A stretch of 64,000 nt of DNA from an uncultured Spartobacteria bacterium (GCA_937901895.1 CALGTD010000004.1:35483-99482); one strand, 5' to 3'. Shown: positions 1 to 9,409, counted from the stretch's first letter. The notes: a model not told the origin generated them from the sequence alone. Numbers and translations are program-made.

Positions 1-585
1 CGTGGCGATGCTGCCAATGCCGCCAAGAAGGATCGAGATCGTCCAGTAATCCGTGCTGTGACCGCGGGAAAACGCGCGGGCCGTGAGCGGCGAATAGGCG
101 AACCATCCCACATCCGGTGCGGAGCCTGCGTCGTAGAGACCGGGACCGGCGATGTAGCTGAAGAAGAGCAGGATTCCGCTGAACAGGAAGATCCAGAATC
201 CAAAGGCATTCAAGCGCGGGAACGCCATGTCACGCGCGCCGATCATCAGCGGGATCAGATAGTTTGCGAAGGCGAAGATCATCGGCATGCCGACGAGGAA
301 CACCATCGCCGTGCCATGCATCGTGAAGAGCCGGTTGAAGACGTCGGGCTCCAGAAAGCCATGATTTGGAATCGCGAGCTGATAACGCATCAGCGCCGCC
401 ATGATTCCCGCGACAACGAAGAAGAGCAGGCCCGAGCCGAAATACATCAACCCGAGTTTCTTGTGATCGACCGTGAAGACGAGGTCCTGAATGAGCGCGA
501 CAAGCGAGCCGCGCTCGGAACCTGGCGCTACGGGCTGGAGGTCAATGTCTGCGGCGGGATTCGCGCCGGGAGCGTGAGGATTCAT
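1..585 (-). CDS. ctaD: Cytochrome c oxidase subunit I, N-terminal part (window edge)
   Basis: Haem-copper oxidase subunit I, the catalytic membrane subunit that reduces oxygen and pumps protons. The first ~195 residues are visible; the rest lies before base 1. The translation opens MNPHAPGANPAADIDLQPVA and has the family hallmarks FTVDHKKLGLMYF, then LFTMHGTAMVFLVGMPMIFA with the conserved haem a-ligand histidine region, then FLFSGILLFFSYIAGPG. Several hydrophobic helices are evident. The ATG at 583-585 overlaps the stop of ctaC by the ATGA arrangement, so the two are translationally coupled. Paired with a subunit II carrying a haem-binding tail, this points to a caa3-type enzyme. The start choice is firm because of the overlap. 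Confidence 0.95.
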   Translation of the reverse strand, partial: MNPHAPGANPAADIDLQPVAPGSERGSLVALIQDLVFTVDHKKLGLMYFGSGLLFFVVAGIMAALMRYQLAIPNHGFLEPDVFNRLFTMHGTAMVFLVGMPMIFAFANYLIPLMIGARDMAFPRLNAFGFWIFLFSGILLFFSYIAGPGLYDAGSAPDVGWFAYSPLTARAFSRGHSTDYWTISILLGGIGSIAT

Positions 586-1778
586 TTCAACGTCTCCAGA
601 TAGGCCACGATCTCGCGCACTTCGGAGTCGAGCATTTTCATGTCGGGCATCAGACAGCCGGGCTTCATGTCGGCTGCCTGCGGGTCACGGACCCACTTGA
701 AGAGATTTTCCGGGGTGTTGTCCACCGCGCCGGATCCCAGCGTGCGGCGGGTCATGAGCTTCGTGAGATCCGGGCCAAACACGCCGTCGGCGATCGTGCC
801 ATCCACCGTGTGGCAGTTCGCGCACGCGTAATCCATGAAGAGTTTGTGTCCGAGGGCGACGTTCGCCGGCGGAGGCGGAGGAGGGGTCCGCTGGTTCTGC
901 GCCCAAGCCTCATAGACGTCCTGTTCCTCGACGATGACGCGGATCTTCATCTTCGCGTGCTGCGTTCCGCAGTATTCCGCGCAGTTGCCGAGATAGGTGC
1001 CGGTCGCCCACGGCTCGATCCAGAGTTCATTCTTGCGGTTCGGCACGAGGTCCGTCTTTCCGGCGAGCTGGGGAACCCAGAAACTGTGGATGACGTCGGA
1101 GGACTCGAGAATCATGTGCGTCATCTTCGGCTCCTCCCTGGTGCCGACGGGGACGTGGATTTCGTTCGCCGCGATGAAGTCGGTGACCCACTCGCCGTTT
1201 TCGTTCTGCTTCAGATAGTGGACCTCCCACCACCACTGGTGGCCGATCACGCGAATGCGCAGTGCGTCGTCGGGAATCTTCGCGTTCTGAATCTCGCCGA
1301 TCGTCCGTGCGGTGATGAGGATGAGGACGACGGTGATGATGATCGGGATGACCGTCCACGCCAGCTCGATGTGGCTGCTGCCGTAGACCTGCGGCGGTTC
1401 AACGTGGCGGTCCTCCTCGTTGCGCTGACGGAATTTCCAGACGATGAAGACGAGGAGTGTGGTTACAACGCAGAAGATCGCCGCGCAGATGAGAAGCACC
1501 GGGATCGATGTCTCGTGAATCTTGAGCGCCGGCGTCGACAGCGGCTCGAACATGTTCTGGATCGGCCGGAGCGGAGGATCGGTTTCGGGAATCGTCGTCT
1601 GCGCGAATGCGCCCGATGCCAGAAGAGAAATGGCCACGATGATGCGGGCCGCGAATTTCCATCCGCCGGCAGCTCCTGCCCTCTTTACTACACTGTCATG
1701 GGTCGGCGCAGCCGCTGCGTTCACTGTGCAGGGTAGATAGCAGATGCGCGCGAAAAAGACCAAACCCTTTATTCGCAC
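582..1778 (-). CDS. ctaC: Cytochrome c oxidase subunit II with fused cytochrome c domain (caa3 type)
   Basis: Subunit II takes electrons from cytochrome c through the binuclear CuA centre. A signal-like stretch (IIVAISLLASGAFA) is followed by two membrane helices and a periplasmic cupredoxin domain with the CuA motif GNCAEYCGTQHAKM. A C-terminal cytochrome c domain carries the haem site CANCH and a Met ligand region (KPGCLMPDMK), as in caa3 oxidases. The start is uncertain: the longest frame opens with GTG at 1778, and a second GTG at 1724 would give 380 residues and a more ordinary leader. Neither has a clear ribosome-binding site. The stop overlaps the ctaD start by four bases. Confidence 0.93.
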   Translation of the reverse strand: MRIKGLVFFARICYLPCTVNAAAAPTHDSVVKRAGAAGGWKFAARIIVAISLLASGAFAQTTIPETDPPLRPIQNMFEPLSTPALKIHETSIPVLLICAAIFCVVTTLLVFIVWKFRQRNEEDRHVEPPQVYGSSHIELAWTVIPIIITVVLILITARTIGEIQNAKIPDDALRIRVIGHQWWWEVHYLKQNENGEWVTDFIAANEIHVPVGTREEPKMTHMILESSDVIHSFWVPQLAGKTDLVPNRKNELWIEPWATGTYLGNCAEYCGTQHAKMKIRVIVEEQDVYEAWAQNQRTPPPPPPANVALGHKLFMDYACANCHTVDGTIADGVFGPDLTKLMTRRTLGSGAVDNTPENLFKWVRDPQAADMKPGCLMPDMKMLDSEVREIVAYLETLK

Positions 1779-1821
1779 AAAACTTTGACGACGCTCAAAA
1801 ACGTGCGGGGGTCACCTCTTG

Positions 1822-2979
1822 TCACGCATTGCCGCCGGCCTCGAGCAGACGCACGCGTTGATCGATGCGCGGCAGTCGAATCGTGAGGGTGATTCCCTTG
1901 CCTTCGGTGCTTTCGATCGCGACCTCTCCGCCGTGCGCGCGCACGATGCGCCGCACGATGAGCAGGCCGAGGCCGCTGCCGCCGGATTTCGTCGAGAAAT
2001 ACGGCTGGAAGATGCGGCCCATGTTCTCCGCGGAAATGCCACCGCCGGTGTCGGTGAAGGTGACGAAGATCGACGTTTCGTCCGCCGCGGTCACGACGCG
2101 CAGGATGCCGCCCGTCTTCATCGCCTGGAGCGCATTGCGGATCACGTTGTAGAACGCCTGCTTGAGCTGGTCGCGATCGATTGGCACGGCGGGCAGTCGC
2201 TCGTCGAGATGCGTGTCCACGAGGATGTCGCGGTCCTTCAACTCCGGCTCGAGAAACGCGAGCGATTCGAGGACGACGGCGTTGACGTTGTCGAGTCGTG
2301 TCTCGAGCGGCTGCGGCCGGATCGCACGGAGAAACTGCGTGATGATGTGGTCGAGGCGCGCGACCTCGCCACGGGCGATCGCGAGGCTTTCCTCGAATTC
2401 CCGCCGCGACTTCACCGGCAGCTTGCGGGCCCGCCGTTCCATGAGCTGGAGATGAATGTTCAGCGAGTTGAGCGGGTTGCCGATCTCGTGCGCGACGCCG
2501 GCAGCGAGCAGCGTGAGTGCCGAGAAACGCTCGCTCTCGATCGTTTCCTCGGTGGAGCGTCGAAGCTCCGTGGCATCACGAAGAATGACCGCGTGTCCCT
2601 CGGTTTCCTCTCCGTCGTCGCTGAGGATGGGGACGACGTAGAAATTCAGGATGCGGTTCTCGGGATAAAACACCTCGAGGTCGCGATTCACCGTCTGCGT
2701 GGCATCGGCGAGGCTCTCGATGTCGAGTCCACGCACGACCTCCTTGAGCGGGCGGCCCATGCTTGTGTCGGCCTGGATGCCGAAGAATCCGCACGCCGCC
2801 TTGTTCATCCAGATTACACGCCCTTTCGGATCGGTGACGATGACGCCCTCGAGGATCGCGTTGAAGATCGTCTCGAGGAATCCCTTCTCGCGGGCGAGTT
2901 CGACGAGGTAACCCTGCACGTCGGCGGGCTGCACGACGCCGACACGGTTGATGAGTTTGTCGAGAAAGCCGCGTTTCAT
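1822..2979 (-). CDS. PAS-domain sensor histidine kinase (NtrB-like)
   Basis: Soluble two-component sensor kinase of 385 residues. A PAS domain occupies roughly residues 35-145 (VIVTDPKGRVIWMNKAACGF). It is followed by the HisKA dimerisation helix with the phospho-accepting His164 in GVAHEIGNPLNSL, and an HATPase domain with N box (FYNVIRNALQAM), G1 (FTDTGGGIS) and G2 (GSGLGLLIVRR). There is no membrane segment, so it probably senses a cytoplasmic signal, as NtrB-type kinases do. No response regulator lies next to it in this window. It ends 44 bases from the longest ctaC reading frame and starts 61 bases from the end of the aldehyde dehydrogenase gene, so cotranscription with the latter is possible. 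Confidence 0.9.
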   Translation of the reverse strand: MKRGFLDKLINRVGVVQPADVQGYLVELAREKGFLETIFNAILEGVIVTDPKGRVIWMNKAACGFFGIQADTSMGRPLKEVVRGLDIESLADATQTVNRDLEVFYPENRILNFYVVPILSDDGEETEGHAVILRDATELRRSTEETIESERFSALTLLAAGVAHEIGNPLNSLNIHLQLMERRARKLPVKSRREFEESLAIARGEVARLDHIITQFLRAIRPQPLETRLDNVNAVVLESLAFLEPELKDRDILVDTHLDERLPAVPIDRDQLKQAFYNVIRNALQAMKTGGILRVVTAADETSIFVTFTDTGGGISAENMGRIFQPYFSTKSGGSGLGLLIVRRIVRAHGGEVAIESTEGKGITLTIRLPRIDQRVRLLEAGGNA

Positions 2980-3039
2980 GAGGCAGTGGCGGGTGTCCGG
3001 TGGGGGATGGTCAGATGAAAGCCCATCGTCCGCCGCTTG

Positions 3040-4431
3040 TCACTGATCAGTGCTCCGCCACTGCACGGCCTGCTCGTCGGCCGCAAATCGAATGAAGCCG
3101 CGCGCACCCGGTTTTCCGTTGCCGGAGATGCCGAGTCCGCCGAAGGGAAGCGTCGATGGCGAGAAGGTCGTGGGGAGATTCCAGTAGAGGTTCCCGACCC
3201 TCAGCGTGTCTCCGATCCGGTCGAAGCGCGCGCGATCGGCCGTGAAGATCGAAGCCGTGAGTCCGAATGGTGAGGCGTTGTGCATCGCGATGGCTCCGGC
3301 ATCGTCGCGGAACGGAACGACGGTCAGCAGCGGGCAGAAACTCTCCTCGCGGAAGAGGGGGGATTCCGTCAATCGCTCGAAGTCCCGGCAAATCAGAATC
3401 GCGGGAGCGGCCCAATGGCCGCGTCTGCCGTGCACGGTCCCGGGCGTTTCCGACGGTGTGAGAAATTCACCGAGGTTCAGCGCGGAAAGCGCACGGTAGC
3501 GATCGACGGCGGCGGCGCTGATCACGGGCCCCATCTTCGTTGCCTCGTCGAGTGGATTGCCGGGCGCGAATGCCGCCGTCTCGGCTTTCAAAAGTGCCGC
3601 GAGCTCGTCGAGCCGGGACTCGTGAACGTAGCAAAGGCTGGTCGCATTGCAGCGCTGGCCGGCGGTCAGGAATGCAGCCTGTGCGATGTCGCGCGCGGCG
3701 GATCCGACATTCGCGTCGTCGCACACGATGCCCGCGCATTTGCCGCCGAGTTCGAGAGCGAGCGATTTCGAGTAGTCGGCGGCAAGTTCCTTTGCGAGGG
3801 CGGTGCCGACCGGAATGGACCCGGTGAAGCAAACGTTGCGCACCGCGGGATGCACGCAGAGCGCGCGACCGGTTTCCCCGAATCCCTGCACGATTTGAAA
3901 GACTCCGGGAGGCAGATACGCCGCCATGAGTTCCCCGTAGGCCGCTCCCGTGACTGCGGCGAGCGGCGAGGGCTTGTAAAGCACCGGGTTGCCCGCAAGC
4001 AGATAGGCGACGGTCGCGCCGTGACCGAGGTGAATGGGGAAGTTGAATGGCGCGATGACGGCGGCGGGGCCGCGCGGTTTGTGACGAACGAGCGCGGGAT
4101 GCGGGCCGTCCGTCACCGGGTGGTCCGCGATGAAGGCCTTCGCGTCGGCGATCGTGAGATCGAATTTCGCAACGACGGCGCCGAGTTCGCCCCGTGCCTC
4201 GGTGAGCGGCTTTCCCGTTTCCCGGGCGATCAGCAGGGCGAGATTTTCGGATTCCGCGCGAATCGCCGTCTGGCATTCGCGAAGCGCCGCGATGCGGACG
4301 TCGAGAGGAGTGCGCGACCATTCCATTGCGGCGCGGGAGGCGCTGGAAACCGCGGCCTCGACGTCGGATTCGAAAACTTCCGGCAAGGTATCGTCGAGGT
4401 CACCGGGGCTGGGATTCCGCCAAGTCTTCAC
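3040..4431 (-). CDS. NAD(P)-dependent aldehyde dehydrogenase, AstD-like
   Basis: Aldehyde dehydrogenase superfamily enzyme of 463 residues, oxidising an aldehyde to an acid. It has the coenzyme-binding stretch APFNFPIHLGH, the general-base Glu227 in LELGGK and the nucleophile Cys261 in GQRCNAT. The stretch KPRGPAAVIAPFNFP resembles succinylglutamate semialdehyde dehydrogenase (AstD) of arginine catabolism. No other ast genes are nearby, so substrate is uncertain. The start is the ATG at 4431. The gene is divergent from the secreted protein at 4535, leaving about 100 bases for both promoters. Confidence 0.88.
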   Translation of the reverse strand: MKTWRNPSPGDLDDTLPEVFESDVEAAVSSASRAAMEWSRTPLDVRIAALRECQTAIRAESENLALLIARETGKPLTEARGELGAVVAKFDLTIADAKAFIADHPVTDGPHPALVRHKPRGPAAVIAPFNFPIHLGHGATVAYLLAGNPVLYKPSPLAAVTGAAYGELMAAYLPPGVFQIVQGFGETGRALCVHPAVRNVCFTGSIPVGTALAKELAADYSKSLALELGGKCAGIVCDDANVGSAARDIAQAAFLTAGQRCNATSLCYVHESRLDELAALLKAETAAFAPGNPLDEATKMGPVISAAAVDRYRALSALNLGEFLTPSETPGTVHGRRGHWAAPAILICRDFERLTESPLFREESFCPLLTVVPFRDDAGAIAMHNASPFGLTASIFTADRARFDRIGDTLRVGNLYWNLPTTFSPSTLPFGGLGISGNGKPGARGFIRFAADEQAVQWRSTDQ

Positions 4432-4534
4432 GCACGCAGCATGCGCGCTTTCGCAGGAAAAGGGGAGCGGGCAATCGTTTGTGAACGGATAATTTTCTCG
4501 TCAGGAAACGACGGATGAAGATACGCCGAAGGGC

Positions 4535-6604
4535 ATGCACCTTCGACCTCTGGCAGCGGCCGTCGCTGCGCTCGGGATTTTGGCATTCGGTTCCGCTCGG
4601 GCCTTCGCCGAGGACTACACGATTACGATCACCAACAGCACGGGCCTCGATTCCGGTCAGTATTCGATCTATGTGATGGGATTCAGCATTGGCAGCTCGT
4701 TGGTGCTTGGTCCCGACGGGACGCTTGAGAATGCAGGATCGACGGTAAACAGCTATCCCGTCGGATCCGGGAGCGGGCAAATCAGCACCATCAGACTGGA
4801 CTCGCTCACGGAGTTCGACGGGGGCAGGTTTTATTTCTTCGTCGTCAAGGCGGGCGACCCCGCGCCTTCGGTTCTCTACGGACAGCAGCCGCCCAATCCC
4901 GGGGGCGATCCGACCTACCCACCGTATTCGATTGTTGAGATCACCATTCCTCCGCCTGCGGGAGGCGTTGCACAGAATGCGACCCTCGATGTGCAGACGG
5001 TGGATGGATTTGTTTTTCCGATCACCGTCGGGCTGAACAGCCTGTCAACGCCCGGAAACATCTACGGGCAGCCGCTCAACGCACCGGACGTAACGCGTGC
5101 GGCGATCTTCGACGCGTATACGGATTTCATGCAAGCTCTCGGCGCCGATGGTGAGCCCTATCTCGACCTGGTTTTCGACTCCGCCAGCTTTGCGGGTCAG
5201 CCGTTGGGGATCCTGAATCCCGGCGCGTATCTCACGGCGGAGGATTCTGATGGAAATCTCCTGAATCCCGGCAGTCCGCTTCACACGGTCTTCGACGACG
5301 CGCTGAACACTCTTTTTTCGGCCACCAACCTGGAGGTCCAGGGCGTTCCTTCGAATCCTGCCGGCATCCCGGGGCAGGCCTACAAGGCCGAACCGGTCAC
5401 AGAGACCTATCCGGGAACCAGCGTGATGCTGCCGGGCCTCAGGTTCACGGGCCAGACGGACGGCACCGAGTTCATCATCTTCAATCCAGTGGGGACCTCG
5501 ATCATTGCCGACGGTCAGGGCAATCGGATTCAGGGCAGCATCGAGAACGCCAACGGCACGACCACGCTGACGCTGGCGTCCGAGGTTCCCGGCCTGCAGG
5601 TGGGGATGTTTGTTTCCGGAGCCGGACTGACCCCGGTCAACGGCATGTCCGTCACCACGATTTCCGCGATCAACGGGAACGTGCTCACGCTCGCTCCGCC
5701 GCTTGCCGGAGGAAATCCCGCGCCCAACTCCCAGTATCTCTTCTCGAAACAACCGTATATCGCGAACTTTCTTTCCTCCGGCCAGATGGTTTTCGGGAAC
5801 AGCGGCTTCTTTGGTGACAGCGCGATCCAGCTCCAGGTCAACACACCTCCCCAGTCCGTGCTCGCCAGCCTGGAGAATTTTCTGGTCGCCGCGCTGAATC
5901 GCGGAGTCGCGACTCCCGGCATCGGGCCCAACGCCTCCGAGTATTGGGGCACCCAGACAAACTGGTATCCGGCGAACCAGGTGCAGAATCTCTTCTCGCT
6001 TTTCATGCATGCCGGCACGGTGAATGGCACGCCGGTCTTCCTGCAGCCTGCCAGCCCCGTTGCAAACGCGCGCGGTGGGATCATGAGCGCGGCCTATGGG
6101 TTCGCCTACGACGAGAATGCGGGTCCGGTTCCGCCGGCTCCGGCGGATCAACCGGAGGTGCCTTCGAAGTTCGACAGCACCGTCACTCCAGGATCAACCG
6201 TGCAGATCACCCTCGGCGCCTGGGGGGCCGCTCCGACACCAACTCCGACTCCGGAGCCAACACCGACCCCCGGGCCAACGCCCACTCCGACGCCGCAACC
6301 CACTGCGACTCCCGCGCCGACGCCAAATTACCAACCCACGATCAACAAGGCGCAACACGATCTCAGGAAGCTCCGCAAGGACATCAAGAAGACGAAGCGC
6401 ACCGGGACCGGACAGGAGCGCAGGGAGACGATCCAGCAGCTGAAATTCTGCGAGAAGGTCGCGCGCGCTGTAATCGCAGATCCGGCAAACAACGCGATGG
6501 TGAAGCTCCTGAACCAGTCGATGAAGGCGACGAAGATCAAGAACGCCGAGAAGCGGCGGAAGAAGTTCAAGAAGCTCGAGAAGAGATACAAAAAGATCCG
6601 CTGA
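4535..6604 (+). CDS. Secreted protein, GH64/thaumatin-like N-terminal region, Pro/Thr linker and very basic tail
   Basis: 689-residue exported protein. The signal peptide is about the first 25 residues (LAAAVAALGILAFGSARAFA). The mature N-terminal part (YTITITNSTG, IYVMGFS, STIRLDSL, YSIVEITIP, VDGFVFPITVGL) has the strand and motif order of family 64 beta-1,3-glucanases and thaumatin-like proteins; the match is judged by eye and tentative. A mid-region of about 250 residues is unassigned. A low-complexity TPTP/EPTPTP linker follows near residue 565, then a ~95-residue tail packed with Lys and Arg. The tail could bind polyanions or envelope surfaces. Alternative: an adhesin without enzymatic activity. 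It converges on the VWA gene across a hairpin-rich gap. Confidence 0.6.
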   Translation: MHLRPLAAAVAALGILAFGSARAFAEDYTITITNSTGLDSGQYSIYVMGFSIGSSLVLGPDGTLENAGSTVNSYPVGSGSGQISTIRLDSLTEFDGGRFYFFVVKAGDPAPSVLYGQQPPNPGGDPTYPPYSIVEITIPPPAGGVAQNATLDVQTVDGFVFPITVGLNSLSTPGNIYGQPLNAPDVTRAAIFDAYTDFMQALGADGEPYLDLVFDSASFAGQPLGILNPGAYLTAEDSDGNLLNPGSPLHTVFDDALNTLFSATNLEVQGVPSNPAGIPGQAYKAEPVTETYPGTSVMLPGLRFTGQTDGTEFIIFNPVGTSIIADGQGNRIQGSIENANGTTTLTLASEVPGLQVGMFVSGAGLTPVNGMSVTTISAINGNVLTLAPPLAGGNPAPNSQYLFSKQPYIANFLSSGQMVFGNSGFFGDSAIQLQVNTPPQSVLASLENFLVAALNRGVATPGIGPNASEYWGTQTNWYPANQVQNLFSLFMHAGTVNGTPVFLQPASPVANARGGIMSAAYGFAYDENAGPVPPAPADQPEVPSKFDSTVTPGSTVQITLGAWGAAPTPTPTPEPTPTPGPTPTPTPQPTATPAPTPNYQPTINKAQHDLRKLRKDIKKTKRTGTGQERRETIQQLKFCEKVARAVIADPANNAMVKLLNQSMKATKIKNAEKRRKKFKKLEKRYKKIR

Positions 6605-6605
6605 C

Positions 6606-6662
6606 GCAGGGCGCGGCCCCGGTCGCCGGGAGCCACGCCCTGCCACGGGAAGATCCCGTGGC
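6606..6662. terminator. Two nested hairpins between convergent genes
   Basis: A perfect 9-bp stem with AGA loop (GCCACGGGA at 6642-6650, TCCCGTGGC at 6654-6662) sits between the convergent stop codons. A second imperfect hairpin has GCAGGGCG near 6606 and CGCCCTGC near 6636-6643 as arms. There is no T-run on either side, so this is either a factor-dependent bidirectional stop or a REP-like palindrome. The right arm touches the VWA gene's stop codon. Confidence 0.5.
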
Positions 6663-8848
6663 TACCGTTCGTTCGCGATTGCCTTTGCCTTTTCGACGAG
6701 AGTGAGGAATTCCGCGCGGTAGCTGCCGGGGTCGTCGCCGAGGCTGCCGCGGGCGATCCGCTGAATCTCCGCCCAATCCATCTTCGAGTCGTTCTCATCG
6801 CCGCGGAGATTCATGCCGTAGGCGGCGACCGCGGCTGCGAAGCGGAGATCGGCCGACGCCTGCTCGAAGTCCGTGACCTCGTTTCCGACCACACGCTCCA
6901 GGAGCTTGCTGGTGTCCCCATCCGGCGCCTTGTAGCGCAGCTTGACGGTGAACAGGTCGTTCGACGCAGGGTGCCTGCTGCTGACGGGGTCGGGGGCCGG
7001 AGCCTGGTATTTCAGCGGATCCACGCTGCGGTTGGTGGGCAGTTTCTGACCCGCGGGGATGATCTCGTAGAGTGCCGTCACCGTATGGCCCGCGCCGATT
7101 TCCCCCGCGTCCTTCGTGTCGTCGTTGAAATCCTCCTTTGCGAGCAGGCGGTTCTCGTAGCCGATCAGGCGGTAGCCGGCGACGGTCGCGGGATTGAACT
7201 CGACCTGGATCTTCACGTCTTTCGCGATCGTGAAGAGCGTGCCGCCCATCTGCTCGACGAGCACCTTGCGCGCCTCCGACGGCGAGTCGATGTAGGCGTA
7301 GTTGCCGTTCCCCTTGTCGGCGAGCTTCTCCATCGTCGAGTCCTTCACATTGCCCGTGCCGAAGCCGAGGACGGACAGGAACACCCCGGACTTCCGCTCG
7401 CGCTCGATGAGGTCGACGAGCTCGCTCTGGCTGGTGACGCCGACGTTGAAGTCGCCGTCCGTGCAAAGTATCACCCGGTTGTTGCCTTCCTTGAGGAAAT
7501 GTTTGCGCGCCGTCTCGTAGGCGAGCTGGATGCCGCCCGCGCCGTTTGTCGAACCGCCGGACTCCAGCCGGTCCAGCGCGGCGAGGATCGCAGCCTTGTC
7601 GTTGCCATCGGTGGGAGACAGGACGAGTCCGGACGACCCTGCGTAGGTGACGATCGAGACGGTGTCGCGAGGCGTGAGCTGGTCGACGAGGCCGCGCAGG
7701 GCACGCTTCAACAGCGGCAGCTTGTTTGCCGGCTGCATCGATCCGGAGACGTCGACGAGAAACACGAGGTTCGACGGCGGGAGGTTCTCCTTGTCGAGAT
7801 CGCGCCCCTTGAGGGCGATGCGGGCGAGGAGGCGCCCGGGATTCCACGGAGCGCGGGAGGCGTCCGTGGTGATCGAGAACGGCGCGTCGCCCTCCGGCTG
7901 CGGAAGCGAGTAGGGGAAGTAATTGATCAGTTCCTCGATGCGCACTGCGCCGGCGGGGGGGCGCCGGCCTTCGTTCAGGAACCGGCGCACATTCGCGTAG
8001 CTGGCCGTGTCGACGTCGATCGAGAACGTCGAGAGCGGATTGCCTTCGACATCGAGAAACGTATTTCCAGCAACGGAATCGTAGGCCTCGGTGTGAAACC
8101 CATCCAAGGGCTGCCGACGAAGAACTTCGATACCGTCCAGCGCAGCCCTCATCCCGCCGACGGGACTGTCGACGGGAAGCATCCTGGCCCTGGTTTCGTT
8201 CATCGCGACCGTTTGTCGGGGCTCCGGAGCTGTCGCTGGAATGGCTTTCGCGACTTCGGCTGATCCGAAGCCGAACGCGGCATCGCCTCCTTCCATCGGA
8301 CTAGCTGCCTCCAGCTGGGCGTGCGCCAGCGCGGGTTCGGCAGCAGATTCTACCAGGGCGGGCTCGCTCCTCCGGGTGTTCGCGCCCATCGCGAGGCCGA
8401 CCCCGCTGCCGACGTCGGGCGTTGAGTCCTCCGTGGTCACCTGACTGGCTGAGGATTTCCGGGTGGTGGGCGATGGGGCCATCTCCTGAGGCATCGGTGC
8501 CTGTGCCAGTAGCGCTGGAGAATGCTCCCGTCCGGTTTGCAGCGTGACGAGCGTCAGCACTGCGACGATGCCGGCGGCAAGTGCGGGAATCCAGGCTCGC
8601 TGAAGCAACGGCTTGCGCGTGCGCAGAGCCTCGCGATTCGCGAATGTTTCGACGAGCTTGCGCCGGGCGTCGTCGTCGAGCGTTGCGGAGGGATCGGCGA
8701 GGGACCGGGACAGGGCCTCGGAAAGCGCGACGGTTTCCGCGAGTTCGCGCTGGAGTTCCGTCGAGGTGGCGAGCTCACGCTCGAAGGCTTCGCGTTCGGC
8801 GGGATCGAGTTCACCCACGGCGTAGGCGGTGATGCGGGGATCGTTCAT
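6662..8848 (-). CDS. VWA-domain protein with anti-sigma-like N-terminus (YfbK-like)
   Basis: About 728 residues from the ATG at 8848. Residues 1-60 (ITAYAVGELDPAERE) resemble the short anti-sigma head found next to ECF sigma factors. One membrane helix follows (IPALAAGIVAVLTLVTLQ), then a low-complexity Ala-rich periplasmic stretch, then a von Willebrand factor A domain with an intact metal site (LVDVSGSM; later TDGDFNVGV), and a C-terminal region typical of the YfbK family (DUF3520). A longer ATG at 8878 exists, but the ATG at 8848 overlaps the sigma-factor stop as ATGA, so translational coupling favours the shorter form. Inference: it holds the partner sigma factor at the membrane while its exported VWA domain contacts an envelope ligand. 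Confidence 0.82.
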   Translation of the reverse strand: MNDPRITAYAVGELDPAEREAFERELATSTELQRELAETVALSEALSRSLADPSATLDDDARRKLVETFANREALRTRKPLLQRAWIPALAAGIVAVLTLVTLQTGREHSPALLAQAPMPQEMAPSPTTRKSSASQVTTEDSTPDVGSGVGLAMGANTRRSEPALVESAAEPALAHAQLEAASPMEGGDAAFGFGSAEVAKAIPATAPEPRQTVAMNETRARMLPVDSPVGGMRAALDGIEVLRRQPLDGFHTEAYDSVAGNTFLDVEGNPLSTFSIDVDTASYANVRRFLNEGRRPPAGAVRIEELINYFPYSLPQPEGDAPFSITTDASRAPWNPGRLLARIALKGRDLDKENLPPSNLVFLVDVSGSMQPANKLPLLKRALRGLVDQLTPRDTVSIVTYAGSSGLVLSPTDGNDKAAILAALDRLESGGSTNGAGGIQLAYETARKHFLKEGNNRVILCTDGDFNVGVTSQSELVDLIERERKSGVFLSVLGFGTGNVKDSTMEKLADKGNGNYAYIDSPSEARKVLVEQMGGTLFTIAKDVKIQVEFNPATVAGYRLIGYENRLLAKEDFNDDTKDAGEIGAGHTVTALYEIIPAGQKLPTNRSVDPLKYQAPAPDPVSSRHPASNDLFTVKLRYKAPDGDTSKLLERVVGNEVTDFEQASADLRFAAAVAAYGMNLRGDENDSKMDWAEIQRIARGSLGDDPGSYRAEFLTLVEKAKAIANER

Positions 8849-9351
8849 GGCAGGATTTCCGTGTTCGCGCGCTGCCACTGGGCGCGCAGGGTGACAATGG
8901 CATTGTGAAGCTGGACGCCGACGTGGTTGACGGTCGTTTTCATGACCTCGGCGATCTCGCGGTAGGAGAGTCCGGTGTCGTATTTGAGCCGGACGATCTC
9001 GCGTTGCTTCTCGGGGAGACGGGCGACGAGCGAGCGGAGTTGCTCGGCATCCTCGGAGGCGCCGGCTTCATCGCTCGGGATTGGGCCGGGATCGGGAACG
9101 GCATCGTCCACGGCGTGGGTCAATCGAACGACTTTTCGTCGGTGATCGAGTGCGCAGTTCCGGCAGACGAAAAAGAGCCACGGCGCAAGCCGCGGCTCGA
9201 TGGCGTCGAGATCCTGCCGGGAGAGACGCAGGAACGTCTCCTGCACCGCGTCGCGTGCGGATTCCAGATCGCCGGTGATCGCTTTCGCGTAGCTGACGAG
9301 CGGTCGCTCGTAACGCTCCAGCGCGCGGGTGAGGAAGGCTTCGGGAGACAT
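8845..9351 (-). CDS. ECF-family RNA polymerase sigma factor
   Basis: 168-residue sigma-70 family factor with only regions 2 and 4. Region 2 includes ARDAVQETFLRLSRQD and WLFFVCRNCALDHRRK; region 4 has LPEKQREIVRLKYDTGLSYREIAEVM, a classic helix-turn-helix. It directs RNA polymerase to a small regulon. It is encoded directly before and overlapping its probable anti-sigma/VWA partner, so the pair is likely autoregulated. Confidence 0.9.
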   Translation of the reverse strand: MSPEAFLTRALERYERPLVSYAKAITGDLESARDAVQETFLRLSRQDLDAIEPRLAPWLFFVCRNCALDHRRKVVRLTHAVDDAVPDPGPIPSDEAGASEDAEQLRSLVARLPEKQREIVRLKYDTGLSYREIAEVMKTTVNHVGVQLHNAIVTLRAQWQRANTEILP

Positions 9352-9409
9352 GGGTCTGCGGGGTCAACGCAGCAGACCCGATTTTATTAAAAAGTTTCGA
9401 ACAAAACTT

